From: Pollutiaquabacter sp046052345
GTDB taxonomy: Bacteria > Bacteroidota > Bacteroidia > AKYH767-A > 2013-40CM-41-45
NCBI GenBank assembly: GCA_046052345.1
Contig: JBJOMN010000010.1
Coordinates: forward strand, 1-64,000
DNA length: 64,000 bases
Reading direction: 5' to 3'
Both the position numbers and the translations under genes were made by a program. Below are positions 51,764 to 60,448 of the stretch, one piece after another. The notes beneath the pieces were generated by a model. It saw only the letters and a program-made list of their open reading frames with translations. It searched no databases and was not told where the DNA came from. Position 1 is the stretch's first letter. Every line of letters starts with the position of its first letter.

Positions 51764-53779
51764 ATCCTTGATCATTTTTTCCAGTGCATACATCTCGTCA
51801 CGCAACCGCGCAGCTTCGATGAAGTCCAGTTCCTTCGCTGCCTTCTCCATTGACTTCCGGGTCTGCGATATCATTTTCTTCAGTTCATCCTGTGAAAGGA
51901 ATTTGATGACCGGGTCTGCTGCTACCGAAGGACTCTCCGGTTCCATATAGGCATCCGCTTCGTAGGCCTTGGAGTCAGCGACTTTTGTCTGCCCCATGAT
52001 GCTTTCCTTCGATTTGACGATCTGTTTGGGTATGATGCCGTGGTCTTCGTTGTACTTCAGCTGCTTCTCCCTGCGCCGAAGGGTTTCGTCCATGGTCTGC
52101 TGCATGCTTTCCGTGATCTTATCGGCATAGAAGATCACGCGACCGTTCAGGTTTCTGGCGGCTCTTCCGGCCGTCTGGGTAAGCGAACGGTTGCTGCGCA
52201 GGAATCCTTCCTTGTCGGCATCGAGGATCGCTACGAGCGAGACTTCCGGAAGATCCAATCCCTCCCTCAGGAGGTTGATTCCGATCAGCACGTCGAAATT
52301 TCCAAGCCGCAAGTCACGCAGCAGCTCGACCCGTTCCAAGGTGTCCACCTCGGAATGGATATAGCGGCAGTTGATCCTGAGTCCGGTGAGATACTTGGCC
52401 AGTTCCTCAGCCATGCGTTTGGTGAGTGTGGTGACCAGCACACGCTCCTGCTTCTTGACGGTTCGGTCGATCTCCTCCAGGAGGTCGTCCACCTGGTTGA
52501 CTGCAGGGCGTACTTCGATCACAGGGTCCGGCAATCCGGTCGGGCGGATGACTTGTTCCACGAGTACACCTTCCGATTGCTGCAGCTCATACTCAGCCGG
52601 CGTGGCACTTACATAGATGATCTGATTGATCAGTGATTCGAATTCTTCGAACCGCAGCGGGCGGTTGTCGAGAGCCGAAGGCAAACGGAAGCCGTATTCC
52701 ACGAGGTTCTGCTTACGGGAACGGTCGCCGCCGAACATGGCTCGGATCTGCGGAATAGTGACATGGCTTTCGTCAATCACCATGAGAAAGTCGTCCGGGA
52801 AATAATCGATGAGGCAGAAGGGCCGGGCTCCCGGCGGACGACCGTCGAAGTATCTGGAATAGTTCTCTATTCCGGAACAATAACCCAGTTCGCGGATCAT
52901 CTCCAGGTCGTAGGTGACTCGGTCTTCCAGCCGTTTTGCTTCAAGATGCTGGCCCAGCGATTTCAGGTATTCCACCTGCCGGACCATGTCCTCCTGGATC
53001 TGCCAGATAGCTTCCAATTGCCGCTCCGGATTGGTGACGAAGATGTTGGCGGGGTAGATCACTACGGACGACTGCTTCTCGATGGTTTTTCCGGTGGCCG
53101 GTTCCACCAGGGCGATCTCTTCTATTTCATCTCCGAAGAAAAAGAAACGGTAGGCGATGTCCCCGTAGGCGAGAAAGACGTCCACGGTGTCACCTCTTAC
53201 ACGGAATTTTCCCCGCTCCAGTTCGTTTTCGGTGCGTGAATAAAGGGAGGTCACCAGTTTGTGCAGAAAGGCGTTCCTGGAGATGCGTTCACCTTCCCGG
53301 ACACGCACCGTGTTCGCCTTGAAATCACTTGGGTTGCCGATGCCGTAGATGCAGGAGACCGAGCTTACGACGATCACATCCTCTCTTCCGGACAGCAGGG
53401 CAGTCGTCGCGCTGAGACGAAGCTTTTCGATCTCTTCGTTGATGGCAAGATCCTTCTCGATGTAGGTGTTGGTCGTAGGGATGTAAGCCTCCGGCTGGTA
53501 ATAGTCATAATAGGAGACGAAATACTCGACTGCGTTTTCCGGAAAGAACTGCTTGAATTCTCCGTACAGCTGTGCGGCGAGCGTCTTGTTATGGCTCAGG
53601 ATGAGGGTAGGTCGTCCCGTATCCCGTATCACATTGGCTACCGTGAACGTTTTTCCGGATCCGGTGACACCCAGCAAGGTCTGTGCACGGACACCAAGCC
53701 GGAGGCCTTCCGTCAGCTGACGAATGGCTTCCGGCTGGTCGCCGGTGGGTTTGAAATCGGAAGTAAGTCGGAAAGGCAT
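51752..53779 (-). CDS. uvrB: UvrABC system protein B
   Basis: A 675-residue helicase-like subunit of nucleotide excision repair that loads onto damage with UvrA and then recruits UvrC. Visible motifs: Walker A GVTGSGKTFTVAN near 40, the beta-hairpin region YYDYYQPEAYIP, DESHVT, TRPTG-type RPTGLPDPVIEVRP, QTAGRAARN and the C-terminal UVR motif (KAAKELDFIEAARLRDEM). I start at ATG 53779 (MPFRLTSDF), which matches the family; a longer frame to 53812 would run through the promoter box. TACCTTTG lies only 5 nt before this ATG. Confidence 0.97.
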   Translation of the reverse strand: MPFRLTSDFKPTGDQPEAIRQLTEGLRLGVRAQTLLGVTGSGKTFTVANVIRDTGRPTLILSHNKTLAAQLYGEFKQFFPENAVEYFVSYYDYYQPEAYIPTTNTYIEKDLAINEEIEKLRLSATTALLSGREDVIVVSSVSCIYGIGNPSDFKANTVRVREGERISRNAFLHKLVTSLYSRTENELERGKFRVRGDTVDVFLAYGDIAYRFFFFGDEIEEIALVEPATGKTIEKQSSVVIYPANIFVTNPERQLEAIWQIQEDMVRQVEYLKSLGQHLEAKRLEDRVTYDLEMIRELGYCSGIENYSRYFDGRPPGARPFCLIDYFPDDFLMVIDESHVTIPQIRAMFGGDRSRKQNLVEYGFRLPSALDNRPLRFEEFESLINQIIYVSATPAEYELQQSEGVLVEQVIRPTGLPDPVIEVRPAVNQVDDLLEEIDRTVKKQERVLVTTLTKRMAEELAKYLTGLRINCRYIHSEVDTLERVELLRDLRLGNFDVLIGINLLREGLDLPEVSLVAILDADKEGFLRSNRSLTQTAGRAARNLNGRVIFYADKITESMQQTMDETLRRREKQLKYNEDHGIIPKQIVKSKESIMGQTKVADSKAYEADAYMEPESPSVAADPVIKFLSQDELKKMISQTRKSMEKAAKELDFIEAARLRDEMYALEKMIKDSKH

Positions 53780-53784
53780 CCCTG

Positions 53785-53792
53785 CAAAGGTA
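53785..53792 (-). promoter_or_regulatory. -7 box (TACCTTTG) of uvrB
   Basis: The minus strand reads TACCTTTG, then CAGGG and the ATG. The 5-nt spacing implies a leaderless or nearly leaderless transcript and helps to decide the uvrB start. Confidence 0.55.
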
Positions 53793-53836
53793 GGGCTTAT
53801 TTGAAGCTTCAATCCCTAACCTTTTGGGTATAAAAA

Positions 53837-53861
53837 AAGTCCGGACTGCGGGACCGGACTT
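53837..53861 (-). terminator. Intrinsic terminator of aroE
   Basis: Stem AAGTCCGG (53837-53844) with CCGGACTT (53854-53861), 9-nt loop; on the minus strand the second arm is followed by a run of Ts. It begins 23 bp after the aroE stop. Confidence 0.82.
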
Positions 53862-53884
53862 CTTTCAGGCAATATGCCCGTATC

Positions 53885-54643
53885 TCAAGAATAGACCGGT
53901 TGATTCCATATCTCCCAGGCCTTCTCCGCCTGCAGACGAAGCATCCTGAATCCGTTGTGGATGAATGCTCCGTGATCCTTGGATTTCTCCAGGAAGCGGG
54001 TCTGCGCCGGGTTGTAGATCAGGTCGAAACAGAGATGCTTGTGGGTTAGGAATTCGTAGGGGATGTTCGGATACGTATTCACATCCGGATACATGCCCAA
54101 CGGCGTCGTATTCACGATGACCTGGAAAGCCTTCATGGCGTTCTCGTTCAGGTCGGCGTAACAGTAGTGGAAACGAGACTCTTCGCGGGTGACGAAGAAG
54201 TGCTCGATATTCAGCTTGCGGAAGACGAAACTTACCGCTTTTGCAGAACCTCCTGTGCCCAGGATGAGGGCACGGCGGTGGTGAGGACGAAGGATGGGAC
54301 GGATGGCAAGCTCGAAGCCCCAGGCATCGGTGTTGTAGCCGTGCAATTCAAAGCGTCCCCCTTCGAAGCGCTGGATGCGGATGCAGTTGACTGCTCCGAT
54401 GCGCTGGGAAATGTCGTCAAGATTGTCAAGCATGGGGATGATATCCTGCTTGAAAGGGATGGTGACATTCAACCCGACTAGGTCGGGGTTTTCCATGACG
54501 ATCTTTTTGAGATCGTAAATGTTCTGTGTCTCGAAATTCTCGTAGACACAGTCGGCGAGGCCCTCACGCTCGAACTTCTCCGTAAAGAACTTACGGGAGA
54601 AGGAATGGCTGAGGGGATAACCGAAAAGCCCGAATTTTCTCAT
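53885..54643 (-). CDS. aroE: Shikimate dehydrogenase
   Basis: A 252-residue NADP-dependent enzyme that reduces 3-dehydroshikimate to shikimate. The substrate site is visible as FGYPLSHSFS and NVTIPFK (catalytic Lys), the nucleotide loop as GTGGSAKAV, and the NTTPLGM motif is present. The length is slightly short but normal for Bacteroidota. It ends in a clear terminator. aroC of the same pathway is at 40891. Confidence 0.95.
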   Translation of the reverse strand: MRKFGLFGYPLSHSFSRKFFTEKFEREGLADCVYENFETQNIYDLKKIVMENPDLVGLNVTIPFKQDIIPMLDNLDDISQRIGAVNCIRIQRFEGGRFELHGYNTDAWGFELAIRPILRPHHRRALILGTGGSAKAVSFVFRKLNIEHFFVTREESRFHYCYADLNENAMKAFQVIVNTTPLGMYPDVNTYPNIPYEFLTHKHLCFDLIYNPAQTRFLEKSKDHGAFIHNGFRMLRLQAEKAWEIWNQPVYS

Positions 54644-54694
54644 TAATGGTTTGCTCCAGTTTGATGATTGATGAATATTAGGGTAATCCGCAGT

Positions 54695-55333
54695 TTATTT
54701 TTTGAGTTTTTCCCGTAGGAAAGCTATGGCCATAGGCAGGAGTGAAATCACGATGATGGCAAGAACCACCGTCGAAAACCGCTCTTTGACCCACGGTATG
54801 TTACCGAATAGGTAACCGGCAATTGTAAAGAGTCCGATCCACAGTACATTGCCAAGAATTGAAAATGAGACGAATCGGCGGTAAATCATGGTTCCTAGTC
54901 CGGCCACGAAGGGTGCAAAGGTCCGGAGGATGGGCATGAAACGGGCCAGTACGACCGTCTTGCCGCCGTGCTGCTCGTAGAACTTCCGCGTCTTTTCAAG
55001 GTACTCTTTACGGATGGGGCTGCGTTTGGCATGCACCAACCGGTCTCCGACAAAGCGGCCGATCAGATAGTTGCTGGAATCGCCTGCGACGGCAGCGACG
55101 AACAACAAGGGGACCAGCGTCGTAATCTCCAGTCCGACGGACTGGGCGGCCAGCGCTCCCGCCGCAAATAAAAGAGAGTCACCCGGCAGAAAGGGCGTGA
55201 ATACCAGACCGGTTTCACAAAAGATGATAGCTGCCAGCATGAAATAAGCCAACCCGTGATAGTCCTGCACCATTTCTCGCAGATGCTGGTCTACATGCAG
55301 GATAAAGTCAAACAGCTGACTAAAAAAATCCAT
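54695..55333 (-). CDS. DedA-family membrane protein
   Basis: A 212-residue membrane protein of the DedA (SNARE-associated/VTT) family. It has the conserved segments FCETGLVFTPFLPGDSLLFAAG, GDSSNYLIGRFVGDRL and FARFMPILRTFAPFVAGLGTM (with the conserved Arg residues) and about five hydrophobic helices. Family members are linked to recycling of undecaprenyl phosphate or phosphatidylethanolamine flipping. It lies 51 bp upstream of aroE on the same strand, in reading order first. A -7 box TATATTTG lies at 55386-55393. Confidence 0.92.
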   Translation of the reverse strand: MDFFSQLFDFILHVDQHLREMVQDYHGLAYFMLAAIIFCETGLVFTPFLPGDSLLFAAGALAAQSVGLEITTLVPLLFVAAVAGDSSNYLIGRFVGDRLVHAKRSPIRKEYLEKTRKFYEQHGGKTVVLARFMPILRTFAPFVAGLGTMIYRRFVSFSILGNVLWIGLFTIAGYLFGNIPWVKERFSTVVLAIIVISLLPMAIAFLREKLKK

Positions 55334-55385
55334 ATTGATAAATAAAAGTCTGCCTGAAACGCAGATTAATCGATAAGCTCCATTA

Positions 55386-55393
55386 CAAATATA
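55386..55393 (-). promoter_or_regulatory. -7 box (TATATTTG) of the DedA gene
   Basis: An exact TAnnTTTG match on the minus strand, 52 nt before the ATG at 55333. A CAAA at 55408-55411 could be a -33 TTTG but the 14-bp spacing is short. Confidence 0.4.
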
Positions 55394-55428
55394 ACCTTAT
55401 TAAATGCCAAAATGAATTTTTAATACCA

Positions 55429-55436
55429 TAAATTTG
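55429..55436 (+). promoter_or_regulatory. -7 box (TAAATTTG) of the Smr-domain gene
   Basis: An exact TAnnTTTG match 18 nt before the ATG at 55455. It overlaps a possible TTG start at 55434, which argues for the ATG as the true start. Confidence 0.5.
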
Positions 55437-55454
55437 AAATATATTAAGAACGCG

Positions 55455-56513
55455 ATGTTCAAACCCGGCGACAAAGTTCGTTTTCTGAATGAGGCGATAG
55501 AAGGGCATGTATCACGGGTTCTTAGTGGAGATCGTTTAGAAATAATAGACTCTTTCGGCTTTTTACACCAGGCTGCCCGAGCCGATGTAGTCCCTGTGGA
55601 GTTCGTACCTGAAATGGATCACATATCCATGCAGACGCCGACCGGGACGGATTCCCTTGAGGAGCCGGCCGGTCAGTTCCCTTCTTCCTCGTCCAAAACG
55701 ATAGCTACCAGGCTTATCCAGTATTTCGAACCGGATGAGACTGTTTACGGTGTTCTCGAACTGAAGGACCCTTCCTCGCCCTTGATTTCAGATGTGGAAA
55801 TCTGGCTGGTCAATACTACGGAAATGCACCTTTCCATACTTGCCAGTCGTGAAAAAGGAGAGTACCGGTCACACCCGGTGACCGGGCAGATGAATCCCCG
55901 CTCTGAGATGCTGATCGGGCTATTCACCCAGGATCAATTATACCGTATGGACGGCATGGAATTCCAGTTCATCCTGTATTCCAACCGGGAGTATCGGCCG
56001 CGGCAGCCGCTGGTGAAGCATATGGAGCTTCGTCCTGCCGATCTGCTGGAAGCGGCCTCCAACCGCTTCGGAACACTCTTCGACCAGACGCTGAAGGTGC
56101 CACTGCTGGTGCTGCGGGAAGAGGTCGCCGACATCAACCGCCTCATCCGTCGTTTTACGGTGGATGAAGAAGAGCTTCGCTCCTCCAGAGCCGTCAGGAA
56201 GGACAAGAAGCGAGGAGGGTTCACCATCCTGAGTCGTGAGAAAGTGGTAGATCTGCACATCGAAGAATTGCTGAAGGATCACTCAGGACTTTCCCCCGGT
56301 CAGATCATCGCCTATCAGCTTTCGGTGTTCGAAAAGGAGATGGACCAGGCGTTGCTGGATCATCTCAACCGGATTACCTTCATCCACGGTGTCGGCAGCG
56401 GCGTTCTGCGAAGCGCCATACGCGAAGCCCTCAAGAAATTCGACAACATCAGCTACTGTGAGGCCCCTGCGGAGAAATTCGGAGGCGGTGCTACCCAGAT
56501 CGACTTTAAATGA
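55455..56513 (+). CDS. DUF2027/Smr-domain protein
   Basis: A 352-residue protein. The N-terminus (MFKPGDKVRFLNEAIEGHVSRV) is a small SH3-like domain, the middle (~residues 75-230) matches DUF2027, and the C-terminus (~270-345) is an Smr domain with VDLHIEEL and FIHGVGSGVLR. Smr domains are nucleases acting on nicked DNA or, in ribosome rescue, on mRNA at collided ribosomes; the domain arrangement here is typical of Bacteroidota. The ATG at 55455 is chosen because the preceding TTG lies inside the promoter box. The stop overlaps the start of the CDF gene (ATGA). Confidence 0.88.
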   Translation: MFKPGDKVRFLNEAIEGHVSRVLSGDRLEIIDSFGFLHQAARADVVPVEFVPEMDHISMQTPTGTDSLEEPAGQFPSSSSKTIATRLIQYFEPDETVYGVLELKDPSSPLISDVEIWLVNTTEMHLSILASREKGEYRSHPVTGQMNPRSEMLIGLFTQDQLYRMDGMEFQFILYSNREYRPRQPLVKHMELRPADLLEAASNRFGTLFDQTLKVPLLVLREEVADINRLIRRFTVDEEELRSSRAVRKDKKRGGFTILSREKVVDLHIEELLKDHSGLSPGQIIAYQLSVFEKEMDQALLDHLNRITFIHGVGSGVLRSAIREALKKFDNISYCEAPAEKFGGGATQIDFK

Positions 56514-57526
56514 GTCCGCTCGAACAGATCCGAAGGGAGAACCTTCAGAAAATCCGTATCATGCGGAAAGTACTGGTGGCAGGTTTGTTGCTGACCGCTG
56601 CAAAATTCACCGCTTATTGGCTGACTCGCTCTAACGCCGTACTTACGGACGCCTTCGAGTCCATCATCAACATAGTAGCTGCTTCGTTCGGACTCTACTC
56701 GTTGGTGTACGCGTCCCGTCCCAAGGATGAAGATCATCCGTACGGCCATGGCAAAATGGAATATCTTGCCGTAGGGTTGGAGGGAGGTTTGATTTTTTTC
56801 GCCGGCGGCGGAATGATCGTAAAGGCCGTATACTCCATTTTTCATCCTGTTCCTCTGGCACGCCTTGATCTGGGACTTTGGATCACGCTCGGCACATCGC
56901 TTGTGAATTTCGTAATGGGATCCTATCTCGTTCGGACCGGCAAGAAACTTCATTCATCGACGCTGGTGGCCGACGGTCATCACCTGTTGTCTGATACCTG
57001 GTCCTCTGTAGGACTCGTAGTCGGGTTGGGTTTAATGATCCTTACCGGCTGGACTTGGCTGGATACCGCGCTGACCATCCTATTAGGAACCTACATTCTG
57101 GTCACAGGTTCCAGACTGGTGAGGGATTCCCTTTCCGGACTGATGGATGAGGCGGATTTCGCTACACTTGAATCCATCACGGAAGTCCTGAACAAGGAAA
57201 GAAAGGACCGTTGGATAGACGTTCATAATCTTCGCGTCGTCAAATACGGCGCTCATATCCATATAGACGCACACCTCACGCTGCCCTATTACGACGACCT
57301 GGAGAGTGCTCATCGTCAGCTGAAGGAGCTGGAGAACATCGTAAACGGCCATTTCTCGAACCGTGTCGAATTCTTCATCCATACCGATCCATGCCGGCCC
57401 GTCAATTGTCCGGTTTGCACCCTCGAAGACTGTGTCTTCCGCAAGTCGCCGTTTCGAAAAAAACTGGAATGGGATGTAGCCCTTCTTTCCAAGAACCAAC
57501 CGCACGGAGCAAAGGATGAGTCATGA
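56510..57526 (+). CDS. Cation diffusion facilitator with C-terminal Cys cluster
   Basis: A 338-residue divalent-metal exporter (Zn/Fe/Co type) using the proton gradient. Six transmembrane helices span residues ~15-205 with metal sites in the family positions (DAFES in helix 2, DGHHLLSDTWSS with the H-x3-D pair in helix 5) and HPYGHGKMEY between helices. The cytoplasmic C-terminal domain (residues ~220-310) is followed by a Cys-rich tail, CRPVNCPVCTLEDC (C-x4-C-x2-C-x4-C), likely a metal-binding module. Its start overlaps the Smr gene stop and its end overlaps mnmD by 11 bp, so the three are co-translated. Confidence 0.92.
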   Translation: MSPLEQIRRENLQKIRIMRKVLVAGLLLTAAKFTAYWLTRSNAVLTDAFESIINIVAASFGLYSLVYASRPKDEDHPYGHGKMEYLAVGLEGGLIFFAGGGMIVKAVYSIFHPVPLARLDLGLWITLGTSLVNFVMGSYLVRTGKKLHSSTLVADGHHLLSDTWSSVGLVVGLGLMILTGWTWLDTALTILLGTYILVTGSRLVRDSLSGLMDEADFATLESITEVLNKERKDRWIDVHNLRVVKYGAHIHIDAHLTLPYYDDLESAHRQLKELENIVNGHFSNRVEFFIHTDPCRPVNCPVCTLEDCVFRKSPFRKKLEWDVALLSKNQPHGAKDES

Positions 57527-58187
57527 GATTATCCGCACGGCAGACGGTTCTTCCTCCGTCCGGCTAGTACATTTAGATGAATGTTATCACTCAAGGCGCG
57601 GTGCCCTGAGTGAATCGATGCACGTCTTCATCCGTAACGGAGTTGAAGCAAGGCTGAAGTGTGCCCCTGAAAGGCTGGATATCCTCGAGGTGGGATTGGG
57701 CACCGGACTGAATGCGCTGCTGACTTTAAGGGCGGTTGCCGGATCACCGGATACAGTGGTGCACTATTCGGCCCTCGAGCCTTTTCCTTTGCCTGTTGAA
57801 ATCCTCAATGACCTTGAATACGCCGAGAACGGGGAGCAAGGCGCCTTAGAAACGATGCATTCGTGTCCCTTCGGGGAAACAATGCGGTTGACAGACCGTT
57901 TCTTTTTTACCAAATATCGTACGCAGGCCCAGGAGCTCGAATCCCCTTCCGCATACGACCTGGTCTATTACGACGCTTTCGGCCCTAGGGCTCAGCCGGA
58001 GCTTTGGACTCCGCAGATGCTTGCCAAAGCGGCAGGATGGCTGCGCCCCGGCGGCTGGTTACTCACCTATTGTGCCAAGGGAATCGTCAAAAGGGCTTTT
58101 CGCGAAGCCGGTTTCACGGTGGAAGCGTTGCAGGGGCCTCCCGGGAAACGGGAAATGATACGGATCGTGTCGACCGTTCGATTATGA
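57516..58187 (+). CDS. mnmD: tRNA (mnm5s2U34) methyltransferase MnmD
   Basis: A 223-residue SAM-dependent methyltransferase matching the MnmD type, which adds the final methyl group of 5-methylaminomethyl-2-thiouridine at the wobble position. Visible motifs: HSRRGALSESMHVFI, the SAM loop VGLGTGLNALL, DAFGPRAQPELWT and the C-terminal GPPGKREM. In E. coli this activity is one half of MnmC; a stand-alone protein is usual outside enterobacteria. It overlaps the CDF gene by 11 bp and is followed by mnmH and selD, which act on the same nucleoside. Confidence 0.92.
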   Translation: MSHEIIRTADGSSSVRLVHLDECYHSRRGALSESMHVFIRNGVEARLKCAPERLDILEVGLGTGLNALLTLRAVAGSPDTVVHYSALEPFPLPVEILNDLEYAENGEQGALETMHSCPFGETMRLTDRFFFTKYRTQAQELESPSAYDLVYYDAFGPRAQPELWTPQMLAKAAGWLRPGGWLLTYCAKGIVKRAFREAGFTVEALQGPPGKREMIRIVSTVRL

Positions 58188-58243
58188 AATTTCCTTTGGG
58201 GATAACTGTGCAGTGAGCGAGGGGATGAAACGCTTCCGTTGGG

Positions 58244-58251
58244 TATATTTG
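58244..58251 (+). promoter_or_regulatory. -7 box (TATATTTG) of mnmH
   Basis: An exact TAnnTTTG match followed by AATCAAT and the ATG at 58259, a 7-nt gap that implies a nearly leaderless mRNA. Confidence 0.5.
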
Positions 58252-58258
58252 AATCAAT

Positions 58259-59251
58259 ATGGCATCGCTTCTTCTCGACGCCCGGAGCCCTTCTGAATTC
58301 GCGCACGCGCATATCCCCGGCGCCGTGAACATTCCCCTGATGGATGACGAACAGCGGCGCATCGTCGGCACCACCTATAAGCATAAAGGCCGAAATGCGG
58401 CCGTCCTTGCCGGTTTCGACCTCGTAGGACCTAAGTTCGGTGACATCGTCAGGACTGCTCAAGAGAAGTTCCCCGATAAAGATGTGCTGGTGTACTGCTG
58501 GCGGGGAGGGATGCGAAGCGCCATCATGGCATGGATCCTTGGACTGGCCGGATTCAAAGTCAGTGTCCGGAAAGGCGGATACAAGGCTTACCGTGCATCG
58601 GTATTGGAATCCTTCAACGAGCCCAGGAAGGTGGTGGTCATCGGCGGGAAGACCGGTTCGGGAAAAACGGATGTACTCAAAGAGCTGTCTCGCCTCGGCG
58701 AGCAGGTCATCGATCTGGAAGGACTTGCCTGTCACAAGGGGTCTTCGTTCGGTGCGCTCGGTCAACCGCCACAGCCTTCCAATGAACAGTTCGAGAACCT
58801 GCTGTCGGAGGAATGGCGAAAGGCCGATTCCACCAGACCTTGCTGGCTGGAGAATGAAAGCCGCAACATCGGCAGGATAAAACTGCCGGAGCAGGTCTAC
58901 GAAGCTATCCGGACGTCCGTTGTCATGGAGGTGGAATTACCGACATCCTTGCGTATGGAACGCATCATCAGGGATTATGGCTCCTTCGATCGCGCGGAGC
59001 TCATTGAGGCGACGTTGCGGCTTACAAAGAAACTGGGCGGCCAGCATGCCCAAGCAGCGGTAGAAGCGCTTGAGGCAGGCAATCTGAAATCCTGGCTCGA
59101 GAAGCTTTTCGTCTACTATGATAAGACCTACCAGCACGGCAATTCTTTAAGGGACCCTTCATCCATTCATGTTATTCCGTGGAATCCAAAGGAGTCGCCG
59201 GAGGAATTCGCGCTACGGTTGCTGCGATTCTCTAAAACCGTCATATCCTGA
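58259..59251 (+). CDS. mnmH: tRNA 2-selenouridine synthase
   Basis: A 330-residue enzyme (SelU/YbbB) that replaces sulfur by selenium at wobble 2-thiouridine of tRNA, using selenophosphate. It has an N-terminal rhodanese domain (residues ~1-120, active loop YCWRGGMRS, Cys 80) and a C-terminal P-loop domain (GGKTGSGKT at 129-137). The length fits the family. The selD gene that makes selenophosphate follows 7 bp downstream, and mnmD lies upstream, so a wobble-uridine modification unit is clear. Confidence 0.94.
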   Translation: MASLLLDARSPSEFAHAHIPGAVNIPLMDDEQRRIVGTTYKHKGRNAAVLAGFDLVGPKFGDIVRTAQEKFPDKDVLVYCWRGGMRSAIMAWILGLAGFKVSVRKGGYKAYRASVLESFNEPRKVVVIGGKTGSGKTDVLKELSRLGEQVIDLEGLACHKGSSFGALGQPPQPSNEQFENLLSEEWRKADSTRPCWLENESRNIGRIKLPEQVYEAIRTSVVMEVELPTSLRMERIIRDYGSFDRAELIEATLRLTKKLGGQHAQAAVEALEAGNLKSWLEKLFVYYDKTYQHGNSLRDPSSIHVIPWNPKESPEEFALRLLRFSKTVIS

Positions 59252-59258
59252 CAAGGTC

Positions 59259-60299
59259 ATGGACAACATAAGACTGACGACTTTTTCCAAGGGCTCGGGT
59301 TGCGGGTGCAAGATCGCTCCGGCCGTCCTTGAGACCATACTGCACGGAGCCAGGAGTAACAGGGATTTCCCCGGACTTTTGGTGGGTAACGAGAGCAGTG
59401 ACGATGCCGCGGTACTGGAACTTCCCGGCGGCGACTGTCTTGTCAGTACCGTCGATTTTTTCACTCCCATCGTCGATAATGCGTTCGACTTCGGACGGAT
59501 TGCCGCTGCGAATGCGGTCAGCGATGTCTATGCGATGGGAGGGAAGCCTGTTCTTGCCACCGCCATACTGGGATTTCCGGTCGACAAGCTGCCGGCTGAG
59601 TTGGCCGGTAAGATCCTGGAAGGTGCCCGTGAGATCTGCGACCAGGCAGGAATCCCGCTGGCCGGCGGTCACAGCATCGACATTCCGGAGCCGGTATTCG
59701 GTTTGTCCGTGAATGGAATCGTGCGCAAGGAATTCCTGAAACGTAACAATACCGCTTGCGCGGGAGACTTGCTCTTCCTGACAAAGCCGCTGGGGATAGG
59801 GATCCTGTCGTCCGCCGCGAAACGAGGCGTAGCCTCAGAGGAGGAGACACGACGTTCCGTGGAGACGATGACACAGCTTAATGATTGCGGTCCTGAACTC
59901 GCTGCCATACGCGGAGTGCATGCCATGACCGATGTGACCGGTTTCGGGTTGCTGGGACACCTGCTGGAAATGTGTGAAGGTTCGGGATTGTCGGCGGAAA
60001 TCCGGCTTTCTCGGCTCAGGCATCTGGAAGGAGCACTCTCGCACCGGGAGCGTTTTGTGTTTCCGGATAACACGTACAGGAACTGGAACGCTTACGAAAA
60101 GAAGGTGAAAGGCATCAACGGTCCGGAGTTCATTTCACTCTGTGATCCCCAAACCAGCGGCGGTCTGCTGGTTGCCGTTTCCCCGGATGCGGCCGAAGCG
60201 GTGGTCGAGGTGCTCAGACGTCACAGCCTGAACAACCACACGGAGCCAATCGGTTCGTTTTCTGCAGCAGGTCCCGCCGGGGTCACTGTGACGGAATGA
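59259..60299 (+). CDS. selD: Selenide, water dikinase (selenophosphate synthetase)
   Basis: A 346-residue enzyme making selenophosphate from selenide and ATP. The N-terminal active loop reads GSGCGCK (Cys 15, Lys 18), so this is a cysteine form, not a selenoprotein. The metal/ATP motifs DDAAV, GGHSIDIP and DVTGFGLLGH and the C-terminal DPQTSGGLL are present. I start at ATG 59259; a longer frame overlaps the end of mnmH and is not protein-like. Its partner in this window is mnmH; no selA, selB or selC is seen here. Confidence 0.95.
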   Translation: MDNIRLTTFSKGSGCGCKIAPAVLETILHGARSNRDFPGLLVGNESSDDAAVLELPGGDCLVSTVDFFTPIVDNAFDFGRIAAANAVSDVYAMGGKPVLATAILGFPVDKLPAELAGKILEGAREICDQAGIPLAGGHSIDIPEPVFGLSVNGIVRKEFLKRNNTACAGDLLFLTKPLGIGILSSAAKRGVASEEETRRSVETMTQLNDCGPELAAIRGVHAMTDVTGFGLLGHLLEMCEGSGLSAEIRLSRLRHLEGALSHRERFVFPDNTYRNWNAYEKKVKGINGPEFISLCDPQTSGGLLVAVSPDAAEAVVEVLRRHSLNNHTEPIGSFSAAGPAGVTVTE

Positions 60300-60319
60300 G
60301 GCGGAATGGTTCCTCGTTT

Positions 60320-60347
60320 TCGGTTGCAAGTCCCGGGTTCCCGGTTC
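60320..60347. repeat. Degenerate heptamer array
   Basis: Four loosely related 7-bp units (TCGGTTG, CAAGTCC, CGGGTTC, CCGGTTC) in the 149-bp gap between the convergent selD and arginine decarboxylase genes. The period equals that of the array at 6701-6735 but the units differ. I see nothing else in this gap. Confidence 0.35.
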
Positions 60348-60448
60348 CATGTTTATTGAAAAGGTGCTTGATTCCTGACAGGATGTACGGATCAGTCAGT
60401 CAATTAGATGACCATTCTGCATGCTGCATTCTTAATTCTAGATCGCGC

